Shown here piece by piece: positions 1 to 11,755 of a stretch of DNA of 64,000 bases. The stretch's first letter is position 1. Each line of letters begins with the position of its first letter. The notes under the pieces are model-generated. The model had not been told where the DNA came from, ran no database searches, and was given only the letters and a program-made list of their open reading frames with translations. The translations under genes were made by a program, and so were the position numbers. The stretch is from positions 114,029,295 to 114,093,294 of the forward strand of contig CM035444.1 of NCBI GenBank assembly GCA_020310875.1. Direction: 5' to 3'. This stretch comes from Ceratopteris richardii. Its lineage: Eukaryota; Streptophyta; Polypodiopsida; Polypodiales; Pteridaceae.

Positions 1-671
1 CACCTTCAGGCAGAAATGCATTAAAATCAGAAGACATATATTCCCCCCTCGATCAGAATGGAGGGTGCCCATTTTACATCCTAACAGATTTTCAGCCAAA
101 ACCAAAAACTGTTTGAAGCACAAAAACACTTCGGACTTTGCCTTCAATGGATATACCCATGCATGCCTGGAAAAATCATCAATGAAAGTCACGAAGTAAA
201 GATAGTTTCCAAAAGAAGGTGTCTGCATAGGACCACAGACATCACTATGTACAAGCTGTAATTTCTGCGTAGCCCGAATTGAACCATCTTCTGGAAAGGA
301 GGAACGCTGCATTTTGCCCAAAATACAGCCTTCACATACATGTTTTCCAGGTGCCTCAAGCTTGGGCAAAGAAGACACCATATCAGATTTCTATAGGCGT
401 AGAAAACTAGAAAAATTCAAATGAAAAAGCGTGCATGCCAAAGCTTTGCATCTGACATAGCCTGAGAATCATGAACTGCACATGCTGAATCATTCACAGA
501 TCTTTCATAGTCTATGAGCTTATACAGCCCACGACATAAAATGCCAGAAGCAATAATAACATTGCCATTTGACAGATCATGAACTGTACATCTGTCATCA
601 ACAAATTTCACAACTAAGCCAATCTTGGCTAATGCAGAAACTGATAACAAATTCTTCTTGATCCCTGGCAC
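1..671 (-). pseudogene. copia GAG-pre-integrase and N-terminal integrase remnant
   Basis: The frame from 671 to 417 encodes the end of the protease region and the start of the GAG-pre-integrase region (PGIKKNLLSVSALAKIG, then LWHARF). The DNA from about 416 to 1 continues into the integrase zinc-binding and first catalytic region; it aligns by eye with 36916-37340 in copia A2, which reads HVCEGCILGKM and QLVHSDVCGPM. The frame is lost near 417, where the expected HARFGHL motif becomes HARFFI and a stop. In an intact element this enzyme inserts the cDNA into the genome. This copy is non-functional and is cut by the window edge. Confidence 0.8.
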
Positions 672-683
672 AAATAAAGCATC

Positions 684-932
684 TCACAAGGTGAAAGAAC
701 TACCATCAGCAGTAGTCAGAATGATCTTACCAACTCCCATAACAGGATAAGAGGAGGTGTTGGCGCATGTGACAATATTCCCTATAGGGGCAGGCTCGAG
801 TGAAGAGAAGAAACTACGCTGCGAGGTAATATGTTTGGTCACCCCACTATCAAAGTACCAAACATCTGAGTCCACTACACACATGCACTGCTCATGAGAA
901 GATGGGTCAAAACTGCAAACAGTAGTAAACAC
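684..932 (-). pseudogene. copia aspartic protease fragment
   Basis: The frame carries WYFDSGVTKHIT, the copia retropepsin active-site motif (D-S-G). In an intact element the dimer would cut the Gag-Pol precursor. The segment lies between gag and GAG-pre-integrase as expected. A TAG codon just upstream (about 947) breaks the link to gag. In copia A2 a stop also falls here, but at the neighbouring codon, so the two copies seem to have been disabled independently. Confidence 0.8.
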
Positions 933-959
933 CCATTCTTCTTCCTACACAAGATTAGT

Positions 960-1937
960 AGACTCTATTTTTGGTGTAGAGGCTTCTACAACAACCATTC
1001 CAACCTCCTTTTTCTTTGCCTCTTTTGCAGCTAGTTTTGGACAATTCTTTATGATATGATCATTCCCTTTCCAGTACTTGCAAAACAATTTCTGCTTTTC
1101 TGATTTCTTCTCATCTTTATCCTAGTTCTTCAAATGTGCGTCATTTGCAGATCTCTGCTTACTAGTAGAAGAGCTCCATTTTCCTTTGCCCTTCTGACTA
1201 GCCAGGAAAGCTTGATCTGCAACACGCATAATGGACCTATTCTGCCTGGACTGATCTTCCTGTAACAGAACAGAGGCTAACTCCTCAAATGACAAGGCAT
1301 TTGGATTGCCTTTCATCATCAATCTAAGAGTAGAAGAAAAACTCTGATATGAATCAGGAAGACCATTCAGAACGATCTGCACAAGTGAGCTATCAGGTAT
1401 AACCTCATCAGCAGAAATCAATTATTCCTTCAAGTCTTTGATCTTTGTTAGAAAACTGTCCATAGAATCACCTTCATTCATGTGCTCACTCTCCAACTGT
1501 TTTTGGAGGTAAGCAACACGAGCCTCATTCCTAGCCTGGTAGAATGTGGTAAGTGTATCCCAAGCATCCTTTGCTATTCTACAAGAGCGAATGTGAGGAA
1601 TAATAGCACGTTTGACAAACAAAGCTATCAATGCATGTGCTTGAGCATCTCTGCCATCCCAACGAATTTACTCTGCAGTAGGTGCAACAGAAACAACAGC
1701 ACGAATACGAATCTGCAAAATATCATCTTCGACACCATCTCCATCAGCTTCAACACCTGTATTTGTAGTACCTGTAGTCACAGGTGTAACAGGACGTCTT
1801 TCAACACCCTGCACAATGTTCCATAGTCCTTTTGCAACCAATACATGTCCCATCATATAAGCCCATAATGGGTAGTTGGTACCATCCAACTTATCCTCAA
1901 CAGCCAACATATGGAATACATCACTGCTTTCAGCCAT
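960..1937 (-). pseudogene. copia gag remnant (UBN2-type) with altered zinc knuckle
   Basis: The start codon at 1937 opens MAESSDVFHMLAVEDKLDG, followed by NYPLWAYMM, typical of plant copia Gag N-termini. The frame breaks at about 1668 (stop after SVAPTAE) and again near 1421. The middle part contains the usual TLTTFYQARNEARVAYL and MLR-type helices. At about 1035-1085 the zinc knuckle reads FCKYWKGNDHIIKNC: the second cysteine, present in copia A2 (FCKYCKGNDHIIKNC), is a tryptophan here. Gag would form the particle and bind RNA. The stops and the lost cysteine mark it as a pseudogene. Confidence 0.85.
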
Positions 1938-2275
1938 GGTCTGTGACTAAAATACCTTGATGCAAAAAATTGACTGTATCTCAAAAAGTTGAACGGAACT
2001 GCCTAGACGAGTTCTGCTAAACCTGTAGCAGACTTTGAGACGCTTATACTGGCAAATCGAAACAGGTATACAGTTTTGGCACAAAAAGAAAAAATAGCCT
2101 GCAAAGCGTTATGATAGTGCGTTTGGAGGCCGAAACGAGCTCAGATCGCGATTTCAGCACTAGAGAGCGAAGCTGTTTTGATCTCTGAAACACCTTGAGT
2201 ATGCTCACCAAATTTCGTGCGAATCTGAGACTGCAACCGGAGGAGTGTCGACGACGCCCTAGATGAAGCGGCGAC

Positions 2276-2289
2276 CTGCTTTGATACCA
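2276..2289 (-). other. primer-binding site, initiator-Met tRNA type
   Basis: The minus strand reads TGGTATCAAAGCAG, close to the common plant copia site TGGTATCAGAGC that pairs with the 3' end of initiator methionine tRNA. It lies two bases inside the LTR end, which is where reverse transcription of a copia element starts. Confidence 0.85.
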
Positions 2290-2291
2290 AT

Positions 2292-2521
2292 TGTTGGAGT
2301 TAGACGTCTACGGAAGCACGCGAACAACACAAGGAAGAAGAAGAAGCTTGGAGCACAACACACAAGACTGAATGTATTACTAGAGAATGTACAAAGATAA
2401 GTAGCCCATTAGGGCAATAGGCGTATATACAAGCCGGGGGAAAAAAACCTCCTAAAGAGGGAAAAAAGTGCCCCGACGGTCCTAGAGTGTTCACACACAT
2501 CACTACCTAAATATATCAACA
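2292..2521 (-). repeat. 5' LTR of copia A1 (230 bp)
   Basis: The plus strand starts TGTTGGAG and ends ATATCAACA, giving TGTTG/CAACA inverted ends. A 231-bp relative lies at 34169-34399 beside a polypurine tract, which confirms the boundaries. A TATA-like stretch (GTATATACG on the minus strand, about 2421-2429) could be the promoter core. Confidence 0.88.
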
Positions 2522-3175
2522 AAATGACCTATTCATCTTAGAACAATCTCTAGGGAGGGTTTGCCAAAGAGTGCTACATGTGTCTAATAAACACATGGTT
2601 GTTTTATATTAGGAGCTCCAATTTCAAATTTTTTTTTGAAATGCTACTTCAATATAGACCTTATAGTATATCTAGAATTCAAAGATTTTAGAATTTATCT
2701 TCATAGTTCGAAGATATTCTAAAAGTAGAGCTGCATTGTTTTTAGGCTCACCTAACCGCATGTGTAATAGAGATAGAATGATACATTTGAATACGTATTT
2801 GATTGAATTTTAAGTTGGAATTTTGTGAAACCAAACTAGGTAAGTTTATTAGATTTGGACACAAAGAAAATGAAATTTGGAGTTTGTTTGATCAGTCAAA
2901 GGGCTTCAAGAAGATGATCCTGCACATTTCTAGAGTTGGTCATCAAGTGTTCGACCCTTCTAATGAAATGGCAAGAAAAATTTGAAGAAATGTCCAAATA
3001 AAGTGACTTGTGAGGCTAATGAAATATTGCGAGAAGCTCTATAAGTATGTAAAATTTCATAATTTTTGCATTAGTAGAAGTTAGTTAAAGTTAAGATTTA
3101 ATCTACTATTGTTGAAAAATATTTATGCAGGACATGTTCTTGAAAGATTTTTCCACAGGTTTTTATGATAATTTT
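2522..3175. other. unassigned AT-rich spacer
   Basis: About 650 bases lie between copia A1 and copia B. I see no gene. A 60-codon open frame at 2803-2985 has no recognisable motif and is likely chance. The stretch just before 3176 is AT-rich and is the left flank of the copia B LTR. Confidence 0.5.
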
Positions 3176-3480
3176 TGTTGGGTGTGTGTAGAAGTGCAAG
3201 ATACACACAAGGAGCACACACAAGGAGCACACACAAGGAGCACAAATGCAACAAGACACATAGAGAAGACGATGGCTGGAATATCTCTCTCTATTGATGA
3301 TGAACTGACTTGAAGTAAGAGCTGAATAATATCCCTAAGTACAAAGTACCACCACACATGAATGAATCATGTATGTGATAACATGGGGAAAAAACCTCTA
3401 GCCATCACTAGAGTAAAAAGTGCCCATGTATAGGGAAAAGATGCACATCAAAGCTACTCAATGAACACATAATTGTAACA
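3176..3480 (-). repeat. 3' LTR of copia B (305 bp) with a 13-bp triple repeat
   Basis: The plus strand starts TGTTGGGTGTG and ends AATTGTAACA, followed directly by the polypurine tract. At 3203-3241 there are three perfect 13-bp copies of ACACACAAGGAGC, a small tandem expansion inside the LTR. Confidence 0.82.
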
Positions 3481-3494
3481 AACCCCCCTGGAGC
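3481..3494 (-). other. polypurine tract of copia B
   Basis: The minus strand reads GCTCCAGGGGGGTT immediately 5' of the LTR start, the usual plus-strand primer of an LTR element. It fixes the LTR boundary at 3480. Confidence 0.82.
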
Positions 3495-3526
3495 AAATGA
3501 TGTGAACACGTACAGGGAGTGACATA

Positions 3527-5185
3527 TCAGCCTCCACAAGGCAATAAGCATAAAGCTTTGCCAAAATCTTCAAACTTTTCTTGTGGAAGAGCTTTGGTCA
3601 ATATGTCTGCCACATTATCTTGTGTAGGTAGATATACCAAATCAATATATCCTACATGAAGGCACTCTCTCACATAGTGATAATGCACCTCAACATGTTT
3701 GGTACGTGCATGAAACACTGGGTTTCGTGCAATAGCCAAAGCACTATGACTATCAATGAGAATATGAGTAGCAACATCAATCTCCATGCAAAGATCCAGC
3801 AATAGGCATCTCAACCATATACACTCCACTGTAGCTGTGAAAACTACCCTGTACTCAACTTCACAACTAGATGTCGCCACTGTAGGTTGCTTCTTACTCA
3901 ACCAAGATATGCATTAGTCTCCAAGGAAAAAACAATTACCACTAGTGGACACGGGAGTATCATAACAACCATCCCAATCACTATCTGTAAAAGCATGCAA
4001 GCATGGCTGAATATCTCTTCCATAAAAGAGACCTAAGCTCAAAATGCCTCTGAGATATCTAAACACATGTTTTACCACTTGCCAATGCTTAGTGCCAAGG
4101 TTATGCATGAAATGACTCTACTGGAAAACTGCATACTGTATATCCAGCCTTGTGTTGCATGCATATATAAGACATCCCACAACTTGCTAATAAAGAGAAG
4201 TGACAAATGCATCATTGGAATCCTCAACTGAGAACCTGAATCCTGTCTCAAGTGGTACGGAAATTGGCTTGCAATCCTCAAAGTCAAAATGTTGAAGTAG
4301 TTTTTCAACATACTTTGCTTGATGCATAACAATTCCCCCCTCAACGGATACAAATTGGATGCCAAGATAGTAGCTCAAAAGACCAAGATAAGTGACATCA
4401 AAAGTATGCTACAAATCAGCCATAAGAATTTCAAGTTTTGCATCACATGAACCAGTCAAGAGTATGTCATTGACATAAAGAACAAGCACTATAAGATCAG
4501 CCCCATTTTTGCATACATAGAGTGTGCTTTCAATTGGACTACATGCAAAGCCAAGAGCAATCAAGTGCTTATGGATTTTGTCATCCCATACATGTGGAGA
4601 TTGCTTTAGACCATACAAGGCTTTATGCAAGCGACAAACCATATGCTCTTTCCCTTTCATAGAAAGTCCTGGAGGTTGCTTCACATAGACCTCTTCTTAC
4701 AACTCACCATTCAAGAAGGCTGTTTTAATGTCCAACTGATGCACTTTCCAACCTTGATGGGCAACCAATGCAACCATGGTATGAATGGTAGTCATGCGTG
4801 AAGTAGGTGCAAAAGTTTCCTCATAGTCAATGCCATATTGTTGCACATATCCTTTGACAACCAATCTAGATTTGTAGCGGTCAATGCTACCATCATACTT
4901 TCTCTTAATCTTGTAAACCCACTTTGTACCAAAGGCATTCTTTCCTTTTGGCAATTCACATAACTCCCAAGTACCATTCCTATGTATGGAATCCATTTTT
5001 GATTGCATAGCACTCATCCATTGTGGATCGTCACATGGATCTTCAAAAGAAAGTGGCTCTTCATTACATCTTGTAGCAATAAGAGAATAATCCGCAAAAT
5101 TACTTGATGCATGGTGAGAGTTTGATCTTGTTCTACCAAGTAAAGGTGCACTCAATTTGCTATCCTGCAAAGTTTTTTTAGCCAC
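3527..5185 (-). pseudogene. copia reverse transcriptase and RNase H, broken
   Basis: From 5185 downward: RT start (ALQSKMDSIHRNGTWEL-like, FGTKWVYKIKRKYDGSIDR, ARL-type block, then QLDIKTAFLNGEL), the catalytic block near 4490 as LYVNDILLTG (usually YVDD; the first Asp is Asn here), KQPPGLSMKGKEHMVCRL, and the conserved KALYGLKQSP. RNase H follows at 4108-3527 with FTDSDWDGCYDT, CEVEYRV and the C-terminal RTKHVEVHYHYVRE. Stops near 4697, 4400, 4187 and 3914 split the frame. It would have copied the element RNA into DNA; it cannot do so now. Confidence 0.85.
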
Positions 5186-5366
5186 TTTGGCATAGTTTAT
5201 GCACTCTTGATAGACATGCGTTTATTATGTAATACATCTTCAATATGTACATCATGCGTGGGCTGAATTTCATCCTCATTTTCAGCCATGTTTGGCTGGA
5301 AATTCTCTACATTTTCAACTCTACTTTGCTAGAAATTTTCAACCCGTTGAGCCTCACCTAGCTGGT

Positions 5367-6401
5367 TTACATGGCCATAGTCAAGGCACCATTTTGGAAC
5401 AAAGGCATGAGTGTATCGAATACATTTTGTGAGCTAACTATTGGCTGTTTTTTGCATTCAAGTAGAGGAAAAACTGATTTTTTAGCAAATACCACATCTT
5501 GACTGATAATAATTGTATTAATCAATGGATGGTACAAACGATATCCCTTACTTTTAGCACTATAACCAACAAATATACATTTCTTTGCCTTGTCATCAAG
5601 TTTGTGATGTTGTTGCGATGGCCTAAGAGCATATGCCAAACAACCAAACACACGCATATGAATAACCATGGGCTTATGTCCATTCCAAGCCTCATAAGGA
5701 GTGATGAATCTCAATGATTCTGTAGGGCATAAATTCAACACATAGTTTGCACACATGATCGCTTCCATCCAAAACTTGTCAGGAAGATGCTTTCCTTTAA
5801 CCATACATCATGCCATTTCAAGAAGTGTTCTATTTTTACGCTCGACAACACCATTTTGTTGAGGTGTATATGACATCGTACATTGGTGTGAAATATATAT
5901 TTCATAAAGAAAAACATTAAAATCATGTGACATGTATTCACCACCACGATCCATGTGTAGAGTCAAAAGCTTTTGTGAAGAAAACTTTTCAGCCATAGCT
6001 AAAAATGCTTTGAAGCAAGAAAATACCTCATTCTTTGCTTTCATAGGATACACCCATGTATGACAAGTAACATCATCAATGAAGGTAACAAAATATACAT
6101 GCTTCCCAAATGATGGAGTCTTGACGAGACCACATACATCACTATGAACAAGCTGCAATTTTCTTGTAGTGTGTGTATGATTATCTTTTGGGAAAGAAGC
6201 ACAATGCATTTTTCCAAGAATGCAACCTTCACATGCATGCTTTTCAATGGATCCAAGTGTTGGAAAACCAATAAATATGTCCTTCTTTTGCAAGTAAAGC
6301 AAACTATTGAAGTTCAAGTGACCAAAATATAACAAAGTAAGTCTATGATCTAAGGGTCTGGCCGCTTCAGACAGATATGAAATTGGACACCATTTGGTCA
6401 C
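5367..6401 (-). pseudogene. copia integrase, broken
   Basis: Residues from 6401 down: a degraded pre-integrase start, the zinc site ending in HACEGCILGKMH, QLVHSDVCG (first catalytic Asp), FVTFIDDVT, LHMDRGGEY (second catalytic Asp), and TPQQNGVVERKNRTLLEMA (catalytic Glu). A stop at about 5805 separates this from the C-terminal part (MCANYVLNLCPTESL, FGCLAYALRPSQQHHKLDD). The three catalytic residues remain, but the frame is broken and the element is truncated upstream. Confidence 0.85.
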
Positions 6402-6470
6402 TCATGTGTATTGCAGAAGACCTCGAGATCAGACTTAAGGATAAGTCCATGTGCTCTCTTAAACAAGTGA

Positions 6471-6545
6471 TCCACTTAGCCTAGTGGTTAAGTCTCAAGG
6501 TTGTGAAGGGTGAGGTCTTGGGTTCAATCCCCATGGGGAGCATGG
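6471..6545 (+). mobile_element. tRNA-like SINE head or tRNA relic
   Basis: An RNA polymerase III A box (TAGCCTAGTGG, 6477-6487) is followed 33 bases later by a B box (GGTTCAATCCC, 6521-6531), with CCATGGGG after it. The same 11-base A box occurs at 22798-22808 in another SINE-like unit. The sequence between the boxes does not fold as a clear cloverleaf with an anticodon, so a working tRNA gene is unlikely. No poly(A) end is visible and the borders are uncertain. Confidence 0.55.
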
Positions 6546-6830
6546 GGAGAGAGTTTTGCCCAAGGAGCTCTAGAGACTTCTAACTCAAGTTGACGTGAGT
6601 TAACTTGAGTCCAAGGAGACTTAACTTGAGTGGCGAGTACAACAACCACTAGTGGACTCTAGTGGAAGATACTAAAGTAGTGGTCAAGACCACTCCAACC
6701 ACTAGTAGACTCTAGTGGAAGATATGGAAGGAGTGGAGGAGATTGCACATGCACTTGTGGACTCTAGTTACATTCGTGGTCCTCATTGATTCGAGTAGCC
6801 ATATATACAGGCATAAGGTTGGGAGGAGAG
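6546..6830. other. spacer with short direct repeats
   Basis: No gene is seen. Two near-identical 28-bp copies (6644-6671 and 6697-6724) contain CACTAGTGGACTCTAGTGG or its one-base variant. The segment is the left flank of gypsy G1, and its last bases, GAGAG, do not match the right flank GATTA at 31303. Confidence 0.5.
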
Positions 6831-7464
6831 TGTAGCTCAGTGATGAGTAGCACCTCCTTTAATGTCAACCTGGGAAGACATGAGGATGGTATGAAGACCT
6901 CAAGCAAGTGAAGGCAAAAATGTGTGAGTGAGAAGCACACCAACATGCACACACATACACACACACGTGCACACACGGCAAGAACAAAGAGAGCAAGACA
7001 ATGGAATCACTTCTATTACAACAAAGTTCTCATACAAGTTCAAAACTACAACAAGCTAACCCCAAAAATGAGCTCTTTAGCTCTTTTTCTAGTTTTTCAC
7101 TAGCTTTGGCCTTGTCCAGACCTAGTGTCCGGCCTAGTTAAAAATTAGGTTCTAGGGCCTATTTGAGGGCTCAAACGGAGTCTAAAAAATATGAAAATTG
7201 ATAGCTACGTACTTCTAATTCTCCTCAAGCTTGAAGACTCCTCAGATTGAACAAAATGGAGTTACAAAAAGGTGAAATGGTAATTACAATGATTGTTAGT
7301 GATGAGAATCACTGTTATACAGATGTTGATTTGGAAAAAATTGAATGGTCTATTTGCCAGATCTTTGTTGACTGCTCTATCTACTTAGTCCTTCTCTTTG
7401 CTCTGACTCTTTCTGCTAGCTTCCTTGTCTCGTCAGTCCTTGGGTGCCCTGACTGCTATCAACA
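6831..7464 (-). repeat. 3' LTR of gypsy G1 (634 bp)
   Basis: The plus strand starts TGTAGCTCAGTGATGAG and ends GCTATCAACA, followed by the polypurine tract (CCCCCCTCTCTC, 7465-7476). It has the same length as 30669-31302 and about 95% identity by eye. A CA-rich microsatellite lies near 6940-6965. The TATA box present in the other copies is altered here. Confidence 0.88.
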
Positions 7465-10400
7465 CCCCCCTCTCTCGCGTCTGTCGTCCCTGACAGACCC
7501 TTGTTGCTGGGAGTGCTGGATGTAATATTCCACAACATGAGTGGCAAGCTGATGTTCTTGGATGTGTAGTCCTCTGGCCAAGTCTGTCATCATGCGATCC
7601 CAATCAATTGGTCCTGGAATGTCCGGATGTGGCAGACGTAACTGATCTGCATGGAGGGCTTGTTCTACTGCGAATAGATGTAGCAAATGTGTTGGTCTGG
7701 GAATGAAAATTTCCAAATGATATTCCCAGAACCTTGTAGAGAACATTTCTTCAAAGATCTGCTTCAAGCATGCAGGTAAATACATTATTCATGCATGCTA
7801 GGCAAAGATTATGTTGACCGAGGGAGTCTGGCTCATGTCGTAGAATAAATCCTTGTTACCTTGAGAGAATCCGGGGGCGGAGATGTATGGAGCTTGTACC
7901 TTCCGAAAGGTTTTGAAGACAATTGTCATGAGCTCGAATATTTTCATACATATTTTTGCTACTATGTCGGCTACATTCTTTAGACGTGTAGACCAGTGTC
8001 AAATGGTTGATATCATGTATGCTACGGTCGGGGTCCCTCGAGGTGGAGCAAAATCTGGATAGTTGACCCATGCCGAGCATTCTTTATTATTGCGTACCTT
8101 GATTGCAAATGCTTTCCATGATCTGCGATAGACCATTGGGCAATAGCATGGATTATACTTGATATACAGTGGCATGGTTGCCCAGGTGCTCATCATCTCA
8201 GGGTAATCAGTTAGTAACCGTGCATGCCAATTAGGTTGGAAGATCGAGCCAGCGCGTGCATCTTCCAGTAAGTCCTCCGGCTCAAATTGAGTGGCAAATG
8301 TGGGCTCCTTTCCTGTATGCCTTTTAATTTCTGCATTATAATCATGTAGCAAGACATAGTAAGGCATGTATTGTGGCTCTGATGTTGTGATTAACCGTTG
8401 GTGGGATAGGTGCTGAAAGAAGAAGATCGAAGAACAATTTCTTCCAGATTTGTGAGGGATTGAATTTGCACGGCGACCGATCATTATGTGTTTGTCCCAC
8501 TTTCTCAACCCTTTTGACCCAATCCGGGACTCCAATTTCTAAAGTGTCCTGTCCTTCCTCTGTAACTCGATCGCCGGGTGTTGGCATCGGCTCGTATGGT
8601 TTTTCATAGCTGTCATTGACGGGGATTTCCACCACTATATCAGGTTCTAGCTCTTCAACTGGGGAGGGTGGCCTTTCATATGGTAAGAGACATGCTTGGA
8701 GTTCTGCCAGCTGCTTCCGGAGGGTCTCTAATTCTTTTGTAGATTGTTGCAAGATTACCGGCTCCTGTTGAGCTATGGGGGCACTGGCGATCTGCTTCTT
8801 TAGGTCAGCACATTCAACTTCTAACTTTTCATATGACTCCAAAAAATTTGCATGCTCCTCAAGTAAGATGCGAATGTCGTCTGATGGGACCGCTCTATAC
8901 TTGGTAGGGCTAATGGCTGCTCCTATGGTTCCTTCCATAGCTGCTTCAAAATTGTCTTGGTTTCGTTGCTGAAGCTGCTTGTTCTCGTCTAATGCTGCTG
9001 CCATATGCTTCCTTAATAGCCCGAGATTGCATCTGAGTGTAGCATTGGATATCATTTATGCTTGGAGCACACTTTCCAGTTCCTTGACTGCTTTATCATC
9101 CACCGTCGATATCTTTGACTCCAATTCTGTGTGAGTTTGCTGTAAAGTGGTATGTTCTGCTAGGAGCGTTTGGTAATCAACTTCTAGAGTGTTGACTCTA
9201 GCCTGCAGGCGCTGAGATTCTGCTTGGAGGGCAGCGGTACGTTTTTCCAATTGATGGTATTCTTGTTGTAGTTGATGTGCACACTGAAGTAATGTATTAA
9301 ATGTGCTATTTACATTATGAGATGCAAGGGGGAAAGTTTGGAATGCAGGGGAAGTGGGAATGGGAAGGGAGGTAGTGAATGTTGTGTCTGCCAATGACGT
9401 GGTGAGTGGTGAGGTGGGGGGTAGGGGAGTGGGAGATGGTGGAATTGTGGGGAGAGGTGCTGTGGTTGGTGAAATGTCCATTGGGTTGGACAGAGTGGTG
9501 TGTGCAAGGGCTACCATGTAAGTTGGTATGGTAGGTGAAGTGAGTGTGGTGTCTGTGTAGATTGATGTTGTTGCGAGCATCTAGGGACTGTGCCTCTGAG
9601 ACACTGGAGTGCGGATGTACTGCTCCATGAAAGATGGGTATTGGGGTGGTGCGCTTGTGTTGAGTGATGTGTAGGGAGCAGATGGGAAGTATGGGTCATG
9701 GGATGGGGGTACCCGTAATGGGGGATACGCTGGGAAACAAAGGATGCCTTCTGTGGGTGGGGAGTTCCAACCACACTCAGAATTATGGGGTGGCCAATTA
9801 TGGGCTCGGAGGACAAAAAGGGCAAAGTGTACAGGGGATTGGTGATGGAAGAGAAGAGGGTGTCCTGTGAGGTTGGCTCACAAAAGGAGAAGGATGTAGA
9901 TGAGGTTGGGTTGTAAGTGAAGGTAGATGTGATGACTGCAATTTCTTCCATGGTGGGAGGTGGTGGTGGGGGTGGAGAAGGGGGGATGGGGGGGTGAGAT
10001 GGGTGATGTCTCAACAAAAGTTTCAGTAGTGAGGTCAACGATGGTGGTGGGGGTAGCTGTGGTTTCGATGGTTATTTTTGGTTCTGTGATGGGTATTCTG
10101 ATAGTCTTACCTGCTCGTGGTAATGTGTCGACTCTGCGTTTGTCATACCTCACGGATTGGCGAACTGCTGTGTGGACAGCGTCCGGAACTCCTAACGATT
10201 CTGACAATAATTTGAGGGTGTTAATAAAATTTTGATCTACTCCGTCATCTGCTAGCATTTCTTCTATCAAGACTTGGCCTGATGCAAGGGAGAGTTGGTG
10301 CCTTTCTTGCACTGCTTTGATCGTATCGTATAACCTTTGTAGTTGAGCTGTGTATGCAGGCGCACCTACAAGTTCTAGTACTTCTTGCTGCTCATCTTGA

Positions 10401-11733
10401 TGCCCGTGGTCATATTCCTCCTCATCCTCCTCACACTCTTCATCTTCGTCATCCTATTCATCCATTTCAACTGTGGTAATAGGTACTTGAGAGGTTGTTG
10501 CCTGCGGTTGAACATTCCCCACTTGTTGTTCCTCTTTTGCCTCAAGATCTACGTCTCTTAACAATTGTTCGAAGTCTTCATTCGTGAGTTCTTCCAAGGG
10601 TGCGCCACCGGGGAATTCAAGATCGGTTGGGATGGGAGGAAATATCAAATTAGGGCCATTGGTGCTGCGTCTTGGAAGTCGTAGTGTGAATGGCTGAACC
10701 CTTCGGGGTGGTGGGGTAATGTCCGGTGTTAGGGTGGCTCCACGTGGTTGAGCACAAGGTACTTGGACACTTCCTCTCATCTTCTTAGAAGGGGGTCCAG
10801 TGGATGTCCGGCCTCTAAATTGCTGTACTCGATTCCACATCAGGGCCCATTGAATAGGGATGTCATAAGCCAGACACCTATAAATGATTCTAGTTAGAGA
10901 AAAACATCCATATAAAATGTGCTTCCGCGGCCATCGTTTGTGGGCTAGGTGTATCTGATCAATTATCCAGTGGAGTAAGTTGATGGTGAGGTTCTGTGTC
11001 TTTGCCAAATACAAACTAAACCATATTTTCTTGGGTGGCATGGTGAATCTATCTTGGGCAGGAAAAGCAAAGTTCTGCATGCACATTCGAAGATGTATTG
11101 CAATATTGGGCGTCATGGCCACCATGTCCTTGAGCTTGGTGAGGCTCCGATTCTTCATGTAATCAGGCACCAAGATCTCCTTCTCTGTTGGAATATGCAT
11201 TCCGTGCATATCTAGGGCCTCTCTCACTAAGTTATTTGATAACCTAAACCTCTTGAGCTCATTTCCCCTTGTCAGAGATGGAAGCACAAATGAGCTTGTA
11301 CCTTTTGGGTGCTTGCTTGGAGTCAAGATATTGATGAGATCGAAGCATCGCATGAAGTCAGGCTTTGGGAGCCGGGCACTGAAATATGCATCCAATCGTG
11401 CCTTCTCCCATACCGAATGTAGGCCTTCTTCATTTTGTAACTTTTAGAATTCCCTTGTAAAGAAGTGGTATTTACCTTGCTTCCCATTGAAGTCCAACTC
11501 TAACTCCCATAGGTATGATCCTTCTCCCAAGGGTCCTGCGACTTCACTAAACCAGTGGGAAGCCTTCCCTACAGGCATGGTATGGCCACTGGGGGGCCTC
11601 CTATTGGTATGATTTGGATGGCCCACAACTCTTCTGGTCTTTCATTTGTCCTCGGCATAATTGGTAAACTCTCTAAATCCACCACTTGCTGGCTCGTGCC
11701 TGCTTGAGAGCTCATTCCCGTAGCCTCGGTCAT
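7459..11733 (-). pseudogene. env-position ORF3 of gypsy G1, broken
   Basis: This is a diverged copy of the 1,367-codon ORF3 of E17 (46523-50626), cut into about eight frames. N-terminal part: the ATG at 11733 begins MTEATGMSSQAGTSQQ, matching MAEAGTSSQAG of E17; then SEVAGPLGEGSYLWELELDFNG, MHIPTEKEI, TMPPKKIWFSLYLA. Middle: Pro/Thr-rich stretches and a coiled-coil-like segment around 9300-8900. C-terminal part: VAYMISTI, WEYHLEIFIPRPTHLLHLFAVE and RRERGGC, ending with TGA at 7459-7461, which is formed by the LTR end itself. No membrane segment or signal peptide is seen. The function is unknown, but its presence in two diverged copies shows that it belongs to the family. Confidence 0.8.
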
Positions 11734-11755
11734 GTTGAAGAAATCGCTGCCGGTT

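Larger units (their letters stand above)
1..2521 (-). mobile_element. Ty1/copia element A1, 5' part (cut by window edge)
   Basis: Reading from high to low coordinates the order is 5' LTR, primer site, gag, protease, GAG-pre-integrase and integrase, the order of a Ty1/copia element on the minus strand. The integrase runs off base 1. The same family recurs at 34169-38580, where the 3' part and the 3' LTR are kept, so the two copies together show the whole family structure. Gag is broken by stops near 1421 and 1631-1668, and there is a stop between gag and protease. This copy is therefore dead. No flanking target duplication can be tested because the 3' end is outside the window. Confidence 0.9.
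3176..6401 (-). mobile_element. Ty1/copia element B, 3' part
   Basis: From low to high coordinates: 3' LTR, polypurine tract, RNase H, reverse transcriptase, integrase, all on the minus strand. The element stops inside the GAG-pre-integrase region near 6401; protease, gag and 5' LTR are absent. The LTR is unrelated by eye to those of family A, so this is a second copia family. The pol frame is broken into at least six pieces by stops. Confidence 0.88.

Noticed and set aside
2803..2985. Small plus-strand protein gene
   Set aside because: Sixty codons in AT-rich DNA with no motif and no supporting context.
6471..6545. Functional tRNA gene
   Set aside because: A and B boxes are present but no consistent cloverleaf or anticodon arm could be drawn.
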